Notes under the pieces: model-generated
Database searches by the model: none
What the model saw: the letters and a program-made list of their open reading frames with translations, nothing else
What the model was told of the DNA's origin: nothing
Part shown: in pieces, positions 36,603 through 45,595 of the stretch
Position numbering within the stretch: the stretch's first letter is position 1
Layout: each line of letters starts with the position of its first letter
Program-made: the position numbers and the translations under genes
Assembly (NCBI GenBank): GCA_030625685.1
Contig: DAOUQJ010000004.1
Span: forward strand, 99,596-163,595
Reading direction: 5' to 3'
DNA length: 64,000 nt
Source of the DNA: Oscillospiraceae bacterium
GTDB taxonomy: Bacteria > Bacillota > Clostridia > Oscillospirales > Oscillospiraceae

Positions 36603-39191
36603 TTATCCTTTTAGCACCAATTGCTGTCCTTCCACATCGACTAAGAGTGCATCCCCTGGTTTCACTTCATCGGCAATCATGCGACGGCTGACGAGTGTTT
36701 CCACGGTATGTTGTAAGAAGCGACGCAGTGGTCTTGCTCCGTACACTGGGTCATACGCTGAGTCAATGACAAAGTCTTTTGCCCCATCTGTAAGTGAAAT
36801 GGTAATTTGTTTGTCCGCCAATCGACGATTGAGTTCGTCCAGTAACAAATCCAAAATCTTCACAATAGATGGTTTTGCGAGTGGTTTATAATACACGATC
36901 TCGTCCAAACGGTTGAGAAACTCTGGGCGGAAACTTTGTTTGAGCAACCCAGATATTGCCGATCTTGCCTCTTGGGTGATATCCCCTTGAGCGTCAATGC
37001 CCTCCAACAGATATTGAGAACCGAGGTTTGATGTCAAGATCAGAATGGTGTTTTTGAAGTCCACTGTTCGCCCTTGTCCATCTGTGATGCGCCCATCGTC
37101 TAAAATTTGTAGCAAGACGTTGAAGACGTCTGGATGCGCTTTTTCCACTTCGTCTAGCAATATGACGCTGTATGGCTTTCTGCGTACCGCTTCTGTGAGC
37201 TGTCCGCCCTCTTCATAGCCCACATATCCTGGAGGAGCACCGATCAGACGTGAAACGGAGAATTTCTCCATATATTCACTCATGTCAATACGAATGAGAT
37301 TTTTTGTGCTGTCAAAGAGCGTTTCTGCTAAGGTTTTGGCAAGCTCTGTTTTACCCACACCAGTCGGTCCTAAAAATAGGAAAGAACCAATCGGACGGTC
37401 AGGGTCTGCGATGCCAGCGCGCGCACGCAAAATGGCTTCAGAGACTAAACGCACAGCTTCTTCTTGCCCCACCACGCGCTCCGACAGAGTGTCATCGAGT
37501 GCCAAAAGTTTTTCTCTTTCGCCTTCCATGAGCTTTGTCACAGGAATGCCTGTCCAGCGGGTAATGATTCTTGCAATTTCTTCTTCGGTCACTTTGTCAC
37601 GCAAGAGCCCATTTTGTTTGTTGTCTTCCACTTCGGCTTCTGCCACCTCAAGCGCCTCTTTGATTTTTGGAATTTCTCCATATTGGAGTTCTGCCGCGCG
37701 ATTGAGGTCATATTCTCTTTGCGCTTTTTCTAACTGAGCGTTAGAGGCTTCTAAATCTTCTCTGAGTTTTTGCACACGTTCGATGACGCGTTTTTCATTT
37801 TCCCAACGTGCCTTTTGTCCTGCAAAGTCTTCTCGCAGTTCCGCGAGTTCTTTTTGCAACACGGCAAGGCGCTCTTTGGAAAGCTTGTCTGTTTCTTTTT
37901 TGAGCCCTGTTTCTTCAATTTCATACTGCGTGATGCGACGTGAAATTACATCCAGTTCCATTGGCATGGAGTCCATTTCTGTGCGAATCATGGCGCAAGC
38001 TTCATCCACTAGGTCAATTGCCTTATCTGGCAAAAATCGATCTGTGATATAGCGATTGGAGAGCACACAAGCTGAAATGAGCGCGCCATCTTGAATATTT
38101 ACCCCGTGATAGACTTCATAACGCTCTTTGAGTCCACGCAAGATAGCAACCGCATCTTCTACCGTTGGTTCACTGACTTGCACTGGCTGAAAACGACGCT
38201 CTAGCGCACTATCTTTTTCAATGTATTGACGGTATTCATCGAGAGTGGTTGCACCAATACAATGCAGTTCCCCTCTGGCAAGCATGGGTTTGAGCAAGTT
38301 GCTGGCGTCCATCGCACCATCGGTTTTTCCTGCGCCCACAATGGTATGCAGTTCGTCAATGAACAAAATGATGCGCCCTTCTGAGTCGCCCACTTCTTTC
38401 AAAACTGCTTTGAGTCGCTCTTCAAATTCTCCTCGATATTTTGCCCCTGCAATCAGTGCGCCCATATCCAGTGAAATGATTGTCTTGTCTTTGAGAGAAA
38501 GTGGCACATCACCACTGACGATACGTTGGGCAAGCCCCTCTGCAATCGCCGTTTTTCCGACCCCGGGTTCGCCAATGAGACAAGGGTTATTTTTGGTTTT
38601 TCTAGATAAAATTCGAATGACATTGCGAATTTCTTCATCACGGCCAATGACTGGGTCGAGTTTTTGGGCACGCGCCCGTTGCACCAAATCTGTTCCATAT
38701 TTTTGCAAAGCGTCATAGCTATCTTCTGGGTTGTCCCCTGTCACCTTTCGATTTCCCCGCACTTTCATCAGTGCATCCAAGACACCATCTCGTTTGATGT
38801 TATACTGTGTAAAGAGCTCTTTCACATCGCCACGAGCTGTGTCAATGAGCGCAAGTAAGATGTGTTCCACTGAAACATACTCATCTTTCATTTCACGCAT
38901 GACGACTTCTGCACGCGCAAGCGTCTTGGCAAGATCTTGCGATGTATACACTTGTTCTGCTGGAACTCCAGTATAAGGCCGCGATTCTAGTTTTTGTTTG
39001 ATGGTCGCGCGAATGGTGGGAACACTAAGTCCCATCGCTGAAAAGAGCTGCCACGTGAGATTTTGCTCATCTGAGAGCAGCGCATATAATAGATGCATCT
39101 CTTCCATCTGTGTGTGTCGATATTGCACGGCAAGTTGCTGTGCTTCACTCAGTGCATCTATAGATTTTCTTGTAAAACGATCTAAATTCAT
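36603..39191 (-). CDS. clpB: Disaggregase chaperone ClpB
   Basis: A hexameric AAA+ protein that extracts proteins from aggregates with DnaK. The 862 residues comprise the N-domain (Clp repeats; [17 protein letters not shown]), AAA-1 (GEPGVGKTA), the long coiled-coil middle domain (about 400-525), and AAA-2 ([32 protein letters not shown] in pieces). I start at ATG 39191, with AAGGAAGGTGAAG upstream, rather than 17 codons earlier. It sits under a perfect CIRCE. Confidence 0.95.
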   Translation of the reverse strand: MNLDRFTRKSIDALSEAQQLAVQYRHTQMEEMHLLYALLSDEQNLTWQLFSAMGLSVPTIRATIKQKLESRPYTGVPAEQVYTSQDLAKTLARAEVVMREMKDEYVSVEHILLALIDTARGDVKELFTQYNIKRDGVLDALMKVRGNRKVTGDNPEDSYDALQKYGTDLVQRARAQKLDPVIGRDEEIRNVIRILSRKTKNNPCLIGEPGVGKTAIAEGLAQRIVSGDVPLSLKDKTIISLDMGALIAGAKYRGEFEERLKAVLKEVGDSEGRIILFIDELHTIVGAGKTDGAMDASNLLKPMLARGELHCIGATTLDEYRQYIEKDSALERRFQPVQVSEPTVEDAVAILRGLKERYEVYHGVNIQDGALISACVLSNRYITDRFLPDKAIDLVDEACAMIRTEMDSMPMELDVISRRITQYEIEETGLKKETDKLSKERLAVLQKELAELREDFAGQKARWENEKRVIERVQKLREDLEASNAQLEKAQREYDLNRAAELQYGEIPKIKEALEVAEAEVEDNKQNGLLRDKVTEEEIARIITRWTGIPVTKLMEGEREKLLALDDTLSERVVGQEEAVRLVSEAILRARAGIADPDRPIGSFLFLGPTGVGKTELAKTLAETLFDSTKNLIRIDMSEYMEKFSVSRLIGAPPGYVGYEEGGQLTEAVRRKPYSVILLDEVEKAHPDVFNVLLQILDDGRITDGQGRTVDFKNTILILTSNLGSQYLLEGIDAQGDITQEARSAISGLLKQSFRPEFLNRLDEIVYYKPLAKPSIVKILDLLLDELNRRLADKQITISLTDGAKDFVIDSAYDPVYGARPLRRFLQHTVETLVSRRMIADEVKPGDALLVDVEGQQLVLKG

Positions 39192-39264
39192 ACTCTTCAC
39201 CTTCCTTTTGTATACATGATAGTTACATTTTATTGCAGTCATGATACGAAAGGATTATGAACAA

Positions 39265-39294
39265 CATATAGTGAATTTATGTCCAAATTGTAAA
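39265..39294 (-). promoter_or_regulatory. Sigma-A promoter of clpB
   Basis: On the minus strand, TTTACA (39294-39289), an 18-base spacer and TATATG (39270-39265). The CIRCE operator begins 3 bases upstream of the -35. Confidence 0.55.
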
Positions 39295-39296
39295 CT

Positions 39297-39323
39297 TTAG
39301 CACTCTTCTTGCGCGAGTGCTAA
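39297..39323. promoter_or_regulatory. CIRCE operator (HrcA binding site)
   Basis: TTAGCACTC, 9 bases, GAGTGCTAA: identical to the CIRCE consensus. It lies beside the clpB promoter and about 17 bases upstream of the -35 of the divergent aminotransferase promoter. HrcA repression of clpB is inferred. Confidence 0.95.
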
Positions 39324-39339
39324 TTCCGTGTAGTTATTA

Positions 39340-39367
39340 TTGATTTTGTGTCGTTTTATGATATACT
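39340..39367 (+). promoter_or_regulatory. Candidate promoter of the aminotransferase-ABC operon
   Basis: TTGATT at 39340-39345, a 16-base spacer and TATACT at 39362-39367, about 50 bases before the start codon. Confidence 0.5.
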
Positions 39368-39417
39368 GAGGGTTAAGATAAACTAACCTTTAATAATAGA
39401 AACAAGGGAGATGCAAT

Positions 39418-40608
39418 ATGTCTAGACTATCTTCACGCATGGTTTCCTTGGGCAGTGCCCGTTCGGAAATCAGAGAATTATTTGAATATGGCAAGGAACG
39501 TGCTGCCATTGTCGGTCCTGAAAATGTCTTTGACTTTTCCATTGGCAATCCAAATGTACCTGCTCCCGACGATATTCAAGCCATCACAACCAAACTACTA
39601 GAAAACCATGACCCTGTGTTTTTACACAGCTACACCAGTGCACAAGGCGACTTTGAATCTCGTGACAATTTAGCACAAGACTTAAATAACCGCTTTGGCA
39701 CACACTATCATGCCGATAACTTTTATCTCACTGCTGGCGCAGCTGCGGCTCTTTCCATCGTTATTCAAGCGCTCGCCAATTTTGGCGATGAATTTGTGAC
39801 CATTGCTCCATATTTCCCTGAATATAAAGTCTTCGTGGAAAGTGCTGGTGCAACACTTGTCACTTCTCCTGCTGAAATTGAATCATTCCAAATTGATTTT
39901 GATGCACTGGAAAAAGCGATTACGCAAAAAACCAAAGCGGTCATCATTAACACACCAAATAACCCAACCGGCGCAGTGTATTCCAAAGAAACCATTCAAA
40001 CGCTAGCTGACTTGTTGACGCAAAAATCAGAAGAATATGGTCACTCCATCTATCTCATTTCCGATGAACCTTATCGTGAAATAGTGTACACAGATGAACC
40101 ACTGCCATGGGTTCCTTCTTACTACAGAAACACCATGGTTTGCTACTCCTTTAGTAAATCACTCTCTTTGGCTGGGGCACGCATTGGCTATGTGCTTGTG
40201 CCAAGGGAAGTAGACGAATTTGAAGATCTCTATGCCGCAGTGTGTGGCGCAGGCAGAAGCCTTGGCTATGTTTGTGCACCAAGTTTATTCCAACGTGTTA
40301 CTGCACAAAGCAGCCATTTGACTTCTGATTTTTCTATCTATCGTCGCAACAGAGATTTGCTTGTCAACTCTCTGCGTGACATGGGTTTCTATGTGGCAGA
40401 GCCTGGTGGGGCATTCTATCTCTTCCCTCGCGCACTGGAAACTGACGCAAGGACATTTATTGAAAAAGCAAAAAAACATGACCTCCTCATCGTGCCAAGT
40501 GACAGCTTTGGCTGTCCTTCACATGTGCGTTTGTCTTACTGTGTGCCAACTGAACGCATTGAACGCTCATTGGAACGCTTTGAAAAACTCGCCAAAGAAT
40601 ACCGCTAA
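39418..40608 (+). CDS. Class I/II pyridoxal-phosphate aminotransferase
   Basis: A 396-residue PLP enzyme that moves amino groups between an amino acid and a 2-oxo acid. The PLP-lysine lies in CYSFSKSLSLAGARIGY, with NTPNNPTGAVYSKET, ISDEPYREIVY and the C-terminal VRLSYCVPTERIERSL. AAGGGAG precedes the ATG. It is directly followed (12 bases) by an ABC importer, suggesting a shared substrate or pathway. The substrate cannot be read from sequence; aspartate-type enzymes are the closest general class. Confidence 0.9.
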   Translation: MSRLSSRMVSLGSARSEIRELFEYGKERAAIVGPENVFDFSIGNPNVPAPDDIQAITTKLLENHDPVFLHSYTSAQGDFESRDNLAQDLNNRFGTHYHADNFYLTAGAAAALSIVIQALANFGDEFVTIAPYFPEYKVFVESAGATLVTSPAEIESFQIDFDALEKAITQKTKAVIINTPNNPTGAVYSKETIQTLADLLTQKSEEYGHSIYLISDEPYREIVYTDEPLPWVPSYYRNTMVCYSFSKSLSLAGARIGYVLVPREVDEFEDLYAAVCGAGRSLGYVCAPSLFQRVTAQSSHLTSDFSIYRRNRDLLVNSLRDMGFYVAEPGGAFYLFPRALETDARTFIEKAKKHDLLIVPSDSFGCPSHVRLSYCVPTERIERSLERFEKLAKEYR

Positions 40609-40620
40609 TTGGGCGCTGTT

Positions 40621-41424
40621 ATGTCAATGCAAACAGATGCCTTTGTTTTAGAAGACGTGACCATCACCCTGCCCTCTGTGGATGGCGACCCACTAATGGC
40701 AGTGAACGATGTCAGTTTTCGTGTGAAGTCAAGTGAATTTCTCACCATTGTTGGACCATCAGGTTGCGGAAAAAGCACCCTACTCAACGCCATGTCTGGG
40801 CTCATTGCGCCTAGCCATGGCAAGGTCTTGTGTGGAAATGATTCTCCAGTTGAATGTCTTCCAACCATCGGCTATATTTCACAGGCTGACACGCTGCTGC
40901 CTTGGTACTCTGTCTTAGATAATGTGGCACTTGGTTTGCGCTTTCGTGGTTTTTCAAAAAAACAACGATATGCAGAAGCCAGACAGTTTCTGCATCAAAT
41001 GGGCTTATCTAATTATGAAACACTCTATCCTCATGAATTGTCGGGGGGCATGAAAAAACGCGTGAGCATTGCGCGCACGCTAGCCTTAAAACCCAGCATA
41101 CTGCTATTAGATGAACCCTTTGCGCCGTTAGACGCCTTTACTAAAGAGACACTGCAAGAGGATTTGCTTAATCTGTGGGACGACATGAACCTCACCATCG
41201 TATATGTTACGCATGACTTGAGCGAGGCCATTTTCCTCTCTGATCGTGTGCTTCTCATGCATGGTGCTCCAGGAAATATCAAGGCGGAATTTCCCATCAC
41301 CCTGCCCCGACCAAGACACTATCACAGCCTCAAGTTTACGGAGGATTTCATCACACTCGAGACTTCCATTCGCTCGATGTTGTCGCAAAGTGAACAAACT
41401 GAGAAAGTGGGGGTCGTCGTTTGA
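40621..41424 (+). CDS. ABC importer ATPase (nitrate/sulfonate/thiamine-precursor family)
   Basis: A 267-residue ATPase with Walker [10 protein letters not shown], the signature LSGGMKKR (the GMKKR form is common in the SsuB/TauB/ThiZ group), and Walker B ILLLDEPFAPLD. The start is uncertain: ATG 40621 and ATG 40627 are both possible, and no clear Shine-Dalgarno is present; coupling to the upstream stop is likely. It overlaps the permease gene by 4 bases. Confidence 0.9.
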   Translation: MSMQTDAFVLEDVTITLPSVDGDPLMAVNDVSFRVKSSEFLTIVGPSGCGKSTLLNAMSGLIAPSHGKVLCGNDSPVECLPTIGYISQADTLLPWYSVLDNVALGLRFRGFSKKQRYAEARQFLHQMGLSNYETLYPHELSGGMKKRVSIARTLALKPSILLLDEPFAPLDAFTKETLQEDLLNLWDDMNLTIVYVTHDLSEAIFLSDRVLLMHGAPGNIKAEFPITLPRPRHYHSLKFTEDFITLETSIRSMLSQSEQTEKVGVVV

Positions 41425-42185
41425 AAAAATCTCGCGCACTCTTATACACCGCATTCATTTTGCTTGCCCTTCTTTTGTGGTGGGAACTGGCATCACGAGC
41501 AGGACAAATCAACCTACTTTTTTTCAGCAGGCCCAGTCTTGTCTTTGCGGAATTCATCTCCATGTGGCAAACGGGTTATATGCAAAAACATCTCTTTGTC
41601 ACGCTCAATGAGGCATTTTGGGGGCTACTGGTTGGCTTAACATCTGGCACTGGTGTTGGGCTAATCCTTGGCTTATCTCGCAAACTCTCACAGGTAAGCA
41701 TGCCTCTTTTCGTGGGACTCAACAGCATTCCAAAACTAGCACTTGCGCCGATGCTTGTAGTTTGGTTTGGCATTGGCATTTCCTCTAAAATTGCCATATC
41801 TGCTGTCATGGTCTTTTTTGTCTTTGCCTTTAACATCTTCTCTGGCTACCGCAATACAGATGTTTCACTTATTAATGCCCTGCGACTGCTAGGCGCATCC
41901 AAATGGAACATTTTGCGACATGTGATCTTGCCCTCTTGTCTGCCTTGGTTTTTATCCAGTTTGCGTTTGGGGCTGGGTCTTTCACTCACGGGTGCCATTG
42001 TAGGTGAATTCATCGGCGCTTCTCATGGGCTTGGCTGGCTCATCAACACAGCGGGCGCTTTTTATGACATCACACAGGTGCTTGCCTGTGTCCTTACCAT
42101 TGTAATCATCATGATGACGCTTGACTTTGGTGTGCGCTACCTAGAAACGCGCACCCTCAAATGGCGAAAACATATTCATGTTTGA
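41421..42185 (+). CDS. ABC importer permease (SsuC/TauC/ThiX family)
   Basis: A 254-residue membrane permease with about six helices. The EAA loop is LINALRLLGASKWNI, and the C-terminal LGLGLSLTGAIVGEFIG motif is typical of this class. The start is TTG inside the ATPase stop (TTGA overlap). Confidence 0.88.
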   Translation: MKKSRALLYTAFILLALLLWWELASRAGQINLLFFSRPSLVFAEFISMWQTGYMQKHLFVTLNEAFWGLLVGLTSGTGVGLILGLSRKLSQVSMPLFVGLNSIPKLALAPMLVVWFGIGISSKIAISAVMVFFVFAFNIFSGYRNTDVSLINALRLLGASKWNILRHVILPSCLPWFLSSLRLGLGLSLTGAIVGEFIGASHGLGWLINTAGAFYDITQVLACVLTIVIIMMTLDFGVRYLETRTLKWRKHIHV

Positions 42186-42219
42186 TAAACCATATCACAT
42201 ACACAGAAAGGGATTACCA

Positions 42220-43254
42220 ATGAAAAAAGCACTAATTCTAGCGGCTCTTATCGCTGCATCCATCGTGATGCTCGCTTCTTGTAACACAAACACAGAGCCA
42301 GAAACACCTGACACCGAACTACAAAAAATCATCTTCACTGAACCTGCACGTGTCTATCATTGGGCACCTGCCTATTTGGCACAAAGCCTAGGCTACTTTG
42401 AAGAAGTTGGACTGGAAGCAGAATTCCAAACTGTCACAGGCGCCGATGCCTCTGCCCCTGTTTTGGCGGGCGATGCACAATTCGGACTTCGTGGCATTGA
42501 AATGGCACTCATTGCAACGGAAGCTGGCAACAACCTAAAAATCGTGGTTTCCACCACAGGCCGCATGCCATATCAGCTCATCACAGCAAATGACACCTAT
42601 GCAGCAATCGAAGACTTGCAAGGACAAATCATCGGCGGTGGACATGGCCCAAGCTCTGCACCACAAACCTTTGCGCGTGCCATCATCGAACATGCAGGAC
42701 TTATCCCTGATGAAGACGTAGCAGTTGTTGATATGTACAGCCCAGCATATCTTGCTGCAATGGAAGCAGACGAAGCACAAGCAGCCATTGCAACAAACCC
42801 TTGGTCTAAAAAACAACTGCTAGACAATGGCGGTGTGCTCCTTGTTGACGGAGCTGATGATGAAGCGATGATGGACCTCATGGGTAGCTCCTCTTACGAA
42901 CTATTCATGATTTTCGCAACAGATGAATACATCGCTGCTGAACCTGAAACTGTGCAAAAAGTGGTCACAGCAATATCCAAAGCCACACGCTTTATGGAAG
43001 AAGCATCTGCCAGTGAAGTTGCGGAAAAACTTGAACCATTCTTCGAAGGACGTTATGAAGAAATGCTCTATTGTGTTGAACAAGACAAAGAATTTGGTCT
43101 ACTCAACACCACAGGTTATCACACAGAATCTGGCTTTATGGCTGCAACAAACATCACCAAAAAAGCTGGTGGCATCACCACTGACATTCCTGCAAGCGCT
43201 GTCTATGATGAATCTTTCTTAGAAAATGCTTGGGCAGAAATTGACGCAAACTAA
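42220..43254 (+). CDS. ABC importer substrate-binding lipoprotein (NMT1/SsuA-like)
   Basis: A 344-residue lipoprotein: signal peptide ending in MLASC (Cys21), then a two-lobed NMT1/THI5-like binding fold (HWAPAYLAQSLGYFEEVGLEAEF; GDAQFGLRGIEMALIATEAG). I start at ATG 42220, with AAGGGA upstream; the longer frame would add 14 residues that spoil the signal peptide. Ligands in this family include sulfonates, nitrate and thiamine precursors such as formylaminopyrimidine; which one applies here is open. Confidence 0.88.
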   Translation: MKKALILAALIAASIVMLASCNTNTEPETPDTELQKIIFTEPARVYHWAPAYLAQSLGYFEEVGLEAEFQTVTGADASAPVLAGDAQFGLRGIEMALIATEAGNNLKIVVSTTGRMPYQLITANDTYAAIEDLQGQIIGGGHGPSSAPQTFARAIIEHAGLIPDEDVAVVDMYSPAYLAAMEADEAQAAIATNPWSKKQLLDNGGVLLVDGADDEAMMDLMGSSSYELFMIFATDEYIAAEPETVQKVVTAISKATRFMEEASASEVAEKLEPFFEGRYEEMLYCVEQDKEFGLLNTTGYHTESGFMAATNITKKAGGITTDIPASAVYDESFLENAWAEIDAN

Positions 43255-43265
43255 TTGCTAAAATT

Positions 43266-43306
43266 AAAAAAGAGAGAGAAGTAACCGTCTTCTCTCTCTT
43301 TTTTTG
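43266..43306 (+). terminator. Terminator of the aminotransferase-ABC operon
   Basis: AAAAAAGAGAGAGAAG / CTTCTCTCTCTTTTTTT stem-loop with T run. Confidence 0.88.
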
Positions 43307-43335
43307 TATAAATGAAAGCAGTCTATCATATAGAT
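43306..43335 (+). promoter_or_regulatory. Sigma-E-like sporulation promoter of yabP
   Basis: GTATAAA at 43306-43312, a 14-base spacer and CATATAGAT at 43327-43335. This fits the mother-cell sigma-E pattern (ATA-rich -35, CATA-type -10). yabP and yabQ are sigma-E genes in B. subtilis. The predicted start of transcription falls a little after 43340. Confidence 0.65.
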
Positions 43336-43369
43336 GAAAGACAACGCAACTGTAGAAAGGACTGTTTTT

Positions 43370-43651
43370 ATGCCTTACGATGAGAAAGGACACATGACAC
43401 ACACTGTCACACTCACAGACCGCAAAGCTGTGTGCATCACAGGAGTTGAGGATGTGGCTCACTTTGATGAGTGTGTCATTGCCCTTACGACCCAAGAGGG
43501 TGAGCTCATTATTCGCGGAGAGAACCTACACATTAAGAAGCTCAATTTAGAAGGTGGAGAATTGCACGTTGACGGTCTCATTGACTCACTTTCTTACGAG
43601 GACACACCTACAAACAGATCTGGCTTTTGGCACACCCTCTTCCACGCATGA
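43370..43651 (+). CDS. yabP: Sporulation protein YabP
   Basis: A 93-residue YabP-family protein needed for spore formation. The core is TLTDRKAVCITGVEDVAHFDE, then TTQEGELIIRGENLHIKKLNLEGGEL in the usual order. I start at ATG 43370, with AAAGGA 9 bases upstream. An ATG 12 codons earlier (43334) lies inside the predicted -10 element. It overlaps yabQ by 4 bases. Confidence 0.9.
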   Translation: MPYDEKGHMTHTVTLTDRKAVCITGVEDVAHFDECVIALTTQEGELIIRGENLHIKKLNLEGGELHVDGLIDSLSYEDTPTNRSGFWHTLFHA

Positions 43652-44178
43652 TATTAGATGCCTGTATACAACAGATATCGCTCCTTTATGCACTGATCCT
43701 TGGCATAACCTGGGGCATAGTCTATGATTTGCTGCGCGCCTTTCGTCTGCGTTTGCCGTTTTCTTTCACGTGGCTTTTCGACTTTTTATATTGTTTCTTT
43801 GTCATAGCTACGTTGTTTCTCTTTGCACCGTATTATTCCAATGGATATATTCGCGCCACAATTGTCATTTCTGCCATCTTAGGCTTCACCCTTTATTACG
43901 TATCACTCGGTCGTTTGGTTCGAAAAATAACGCAGTTACTCGGTGATCTTCTCACCTGGCTTGTTGCTCTCTTAGTTCGCCCATTTATCCTTTTGGGTAG
44001 TTTTCTAACCAAACCACTAGAGAAATTTTCAATTTTCCTTCAAAAAAGTATAAAAAAAATCTTTTCTTTTCCGCGAAGATGGTTTACAATGAGGAAAATG
44101 CCAAAAGATACGAATATGGTACAGTCACAAGAGGAGGCAGAGCATGAGCAGTTTCAGAACGGTTGGTTTTTGGACTAA
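43648..44178 (+). CDS. yabQ: Spore cortex biosynthesis protein YabQ
   Basis: A 176-residue membrane protein with about four to five helices (ISLLYALILGITWGIVYDLLRAF; LFDFLYCFFVIATLFLF). YabQ is needed for the spore cortex in B. subtilis. ATG 43648 overlaps the yabP stop (ATGA). The 3' end overlaps divIC by 35 bases. Confidence 0.85.
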   Translation: MILDACIQQISLLYALILGITWGIVYDLLRAFRLRLPFSFTWLFDFLYCFFVIATLFLFAPYYSNGYIRATIVISAILGFTLYYVSLGRLVRKITQLLGDLLTWLVALLVRPFILLGSFLTKPLEKFSIFLQKSIKKIFSFPRRWFTMRKMPKDTNMVQSQEEAEHEQFQNGWFLD

Positions 44179-44422
44179 GTTTATTGTGCTCACACTCATT
44201 GCATACGCTCTTGTATCCTTATTCAATCTCAAACAGTCCATTGATGATAAACGCGCACAAGTGCTTGCCCTCGCGCAAAACGTAGAAGCGCAGATTCAGT
44301 GCAACGATGAACTGACAGACGCCATTGAAAACAGAAATGATGCAGAACACCGCAAGGATATCGCTAGACAACAGTTGGGTCTTTTGGAACCGAGCGAAAA
44401 AATTTTCTATATCATCGACTAA
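44144..44422 (+). CDS. divIC: Septum formation initiator, DivIC/FtsB family
   Basis: A 92-residue bitopic division protein: TM at about 12-28 (FIVLTLIAYALVSLF), then a coiled coil (about 35-80) and the conserved RQQLGLLEPSEKIFYI. It partners with FtsL/DivIB at the septum. A strong GAGGAGG precedes the ATG. Placement after yabPQ matches B. subtilis order. Confidence 0.88.
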   Translation: MSSFRTVGFWTKFIVLTLIAYALVSLFNLKQSIDDKRAQVLALAQNVEAQIQCNDELTDAIENRNDAEHRKDIARQQLGLLEPSEKIFYIID

Positions 44423-44469
44423 CAACATTCGTATTTTAGGTAAGTATAATGAGGAGGATGTCCCCACAT

Positions 44470-45033
44470 ATGGAAATCAGGGTTGATTCTATCCTGGATG
44501 GAACCGTTAAGTCTATCACTAAATTTGGAGCATTTGTCACTTTGCCCGGTGGGCGATCTGGTCTAGTGCATATTTCTGAAATTTCTCACTCTTACGTCAG
44601 TGAAGTCAGTGAGCATTTGAAAGAAGGTCAAGAAGTTCGCGTGAAAGTCGTGAACATCGACGATGCAGGCCGCATCAATTTGTCTATCAAACAAACAATG
44701 GAAAAACCTGCCCAACCAGCACGCAATGACAGACCATTTCGACAAGACCGTCCTAACAGACAGGACCGTCCAGACCGTCAAGGTAGACCAGACAGAAACG
44801 ATCGTCAAGATCGCAATGTCAGAAACGACAGAGCAAATTCCCCAAATCCACAAAGACAACGCCCAGCGCATGCACAACAGTCTTTTAGAGGACCATCAAC
44901 AAATCAAGGCGCAAACAATCAAGGTGGCGACTTTGAATCCATGATGAAACAGTTTATGCAGTCCTCTGACAATAAACTGTCTTCCATTCGTATGCAAGAA
45001 AAACGCAGTTCTCGCCGAAGTGGGCATCGCTAA
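44470..45033 (+). CDS. yabR: S1-domain RNA-binding protein YabR-like with repetitive tail
   Basis: A 187-residue protein. The S1 domain is about residues 3-75 (GTVKSITKFGAFVTLPGGRSGLVHISEIS). The tail from about 80 is a low-complexity, highly polar stretch of repeated D-R-P-x-R-Q units rich in Asp, Arg, Asn and Gln. ATG 44470 is chosen, 12 bases after GAGGAGG; ATG 44458 is possible. It probably binds RNA; the tail resembles phase-separating RNA-binding tails, which is inference. Confidence 0.82.
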   Translation: MEIRVDSILDGTVKSITKFGAFVTLPGGRSGLVHISEISHSYVSEVSEHLKEGQEVRVKVVNIDDAGRINLSIKQTMEKPAQPARNDRPFRQDRPNRQDRPDRQGRPDRNDRQDRNVRNDRANSPNPQRQRPAHAQQSFRGPSTNQGANNQGGDFESMMKQFMQSSDNKLSSIRMQEKRSSRRSGHR

Positions 45034-45053
45034 TCACACATCAAAAGATATTC

Positions 45054-45090
45054 AAAAACTCGCAAGTCAACATTGACTTGCGAGTTTTTT
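45054..45090. terminator. Bidirectional terminator between yabR and folA
   Basis: AAAACTCGCAAGTCAA / TTGACTTGCGAGTTTT around a short loop, with T run on the plus side. Confidence 0.9.
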
Positions 45091-45098
45091 ATCATTTC

Positions 45099-45581
45099 TT
45101 ATGACAGCATTTCGTACAAACGGTAGGAATAAAATGTATCTTCAAACGCCACAGGTTCTTCTTCCTGTACGAGTTTCCACGCAGAATCTTCATCTAGATT
45201 AGGCATGTAACTATCTGTCTCGGCAAATGCCTTGTGCACCATCGTGACATAGGCACGTTTGCAATAAGGCAAAAGCTGTCGGTATACGCTCTCGCCACCA
45301 ATGACAAAGGTATCTTCCGTTGCAACTTTTAACACATCCTCAATAGAAGCATACACTTCTGCTCCCTCCACTGCATAGCCCTTTTGTGTGGATAACACAA
45401 GATTCCTACGCCATTTGAGTGGCTTTCCGTTGGGAAATGTCGCAAGCGTCTTTCTTCCCAAAATAATAGCATGTCCTTTGGTGAGTGCCTGAAAGCGCTT
45501 CAAATCTTCAGGAATATAGATGAGCTGGTCACCATTGCAACCAATGGCCCAATTTTGATCTACCACTACAATTAAATTCAT
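45099..45581 (-). CDS. folA: Dihydrofolate reductase
   Basis: Reduces dihydrofolate to tetrahydrofolate with NADPH, regenerating the cofactor that ThyA consumes. Motifs in the 160 residues: NLIVVVDQNWAIG at the N-terminus, catalytic acidic residue near IPEDLKRFQALT, the NADPH loop ILGRKTLATFP, and VIGGESVYRQLLP. I start at ATG 45581. It lies directly after thyA, in the same operon. Confidence 0.94.
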   Translation of the reverse strand: MNLIVVVDQNWAIGCNGDQLIYIPEDLKRFQALTKGHAIILGRKTLATFPNGKPLKWRRNLVLSTQKGYAVEGAEVYASIEDVLKVATEDTFVIGGESVYRQLLPYCKRAYVTMVHKAFAETDSYMPNLDEDSAWKLVQEEEPVAFEDTFYSYRLYEMLS

Positions 45582-45595
45582 GTTCCCACTCTTTC

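Noticed and set aside
43334..43369. Twelve-codon N-terminal extension of YabP
   Set aside because: The ATG lies within the predicted sigma-E -10; the second ATG has the Shine-Dalgarno.
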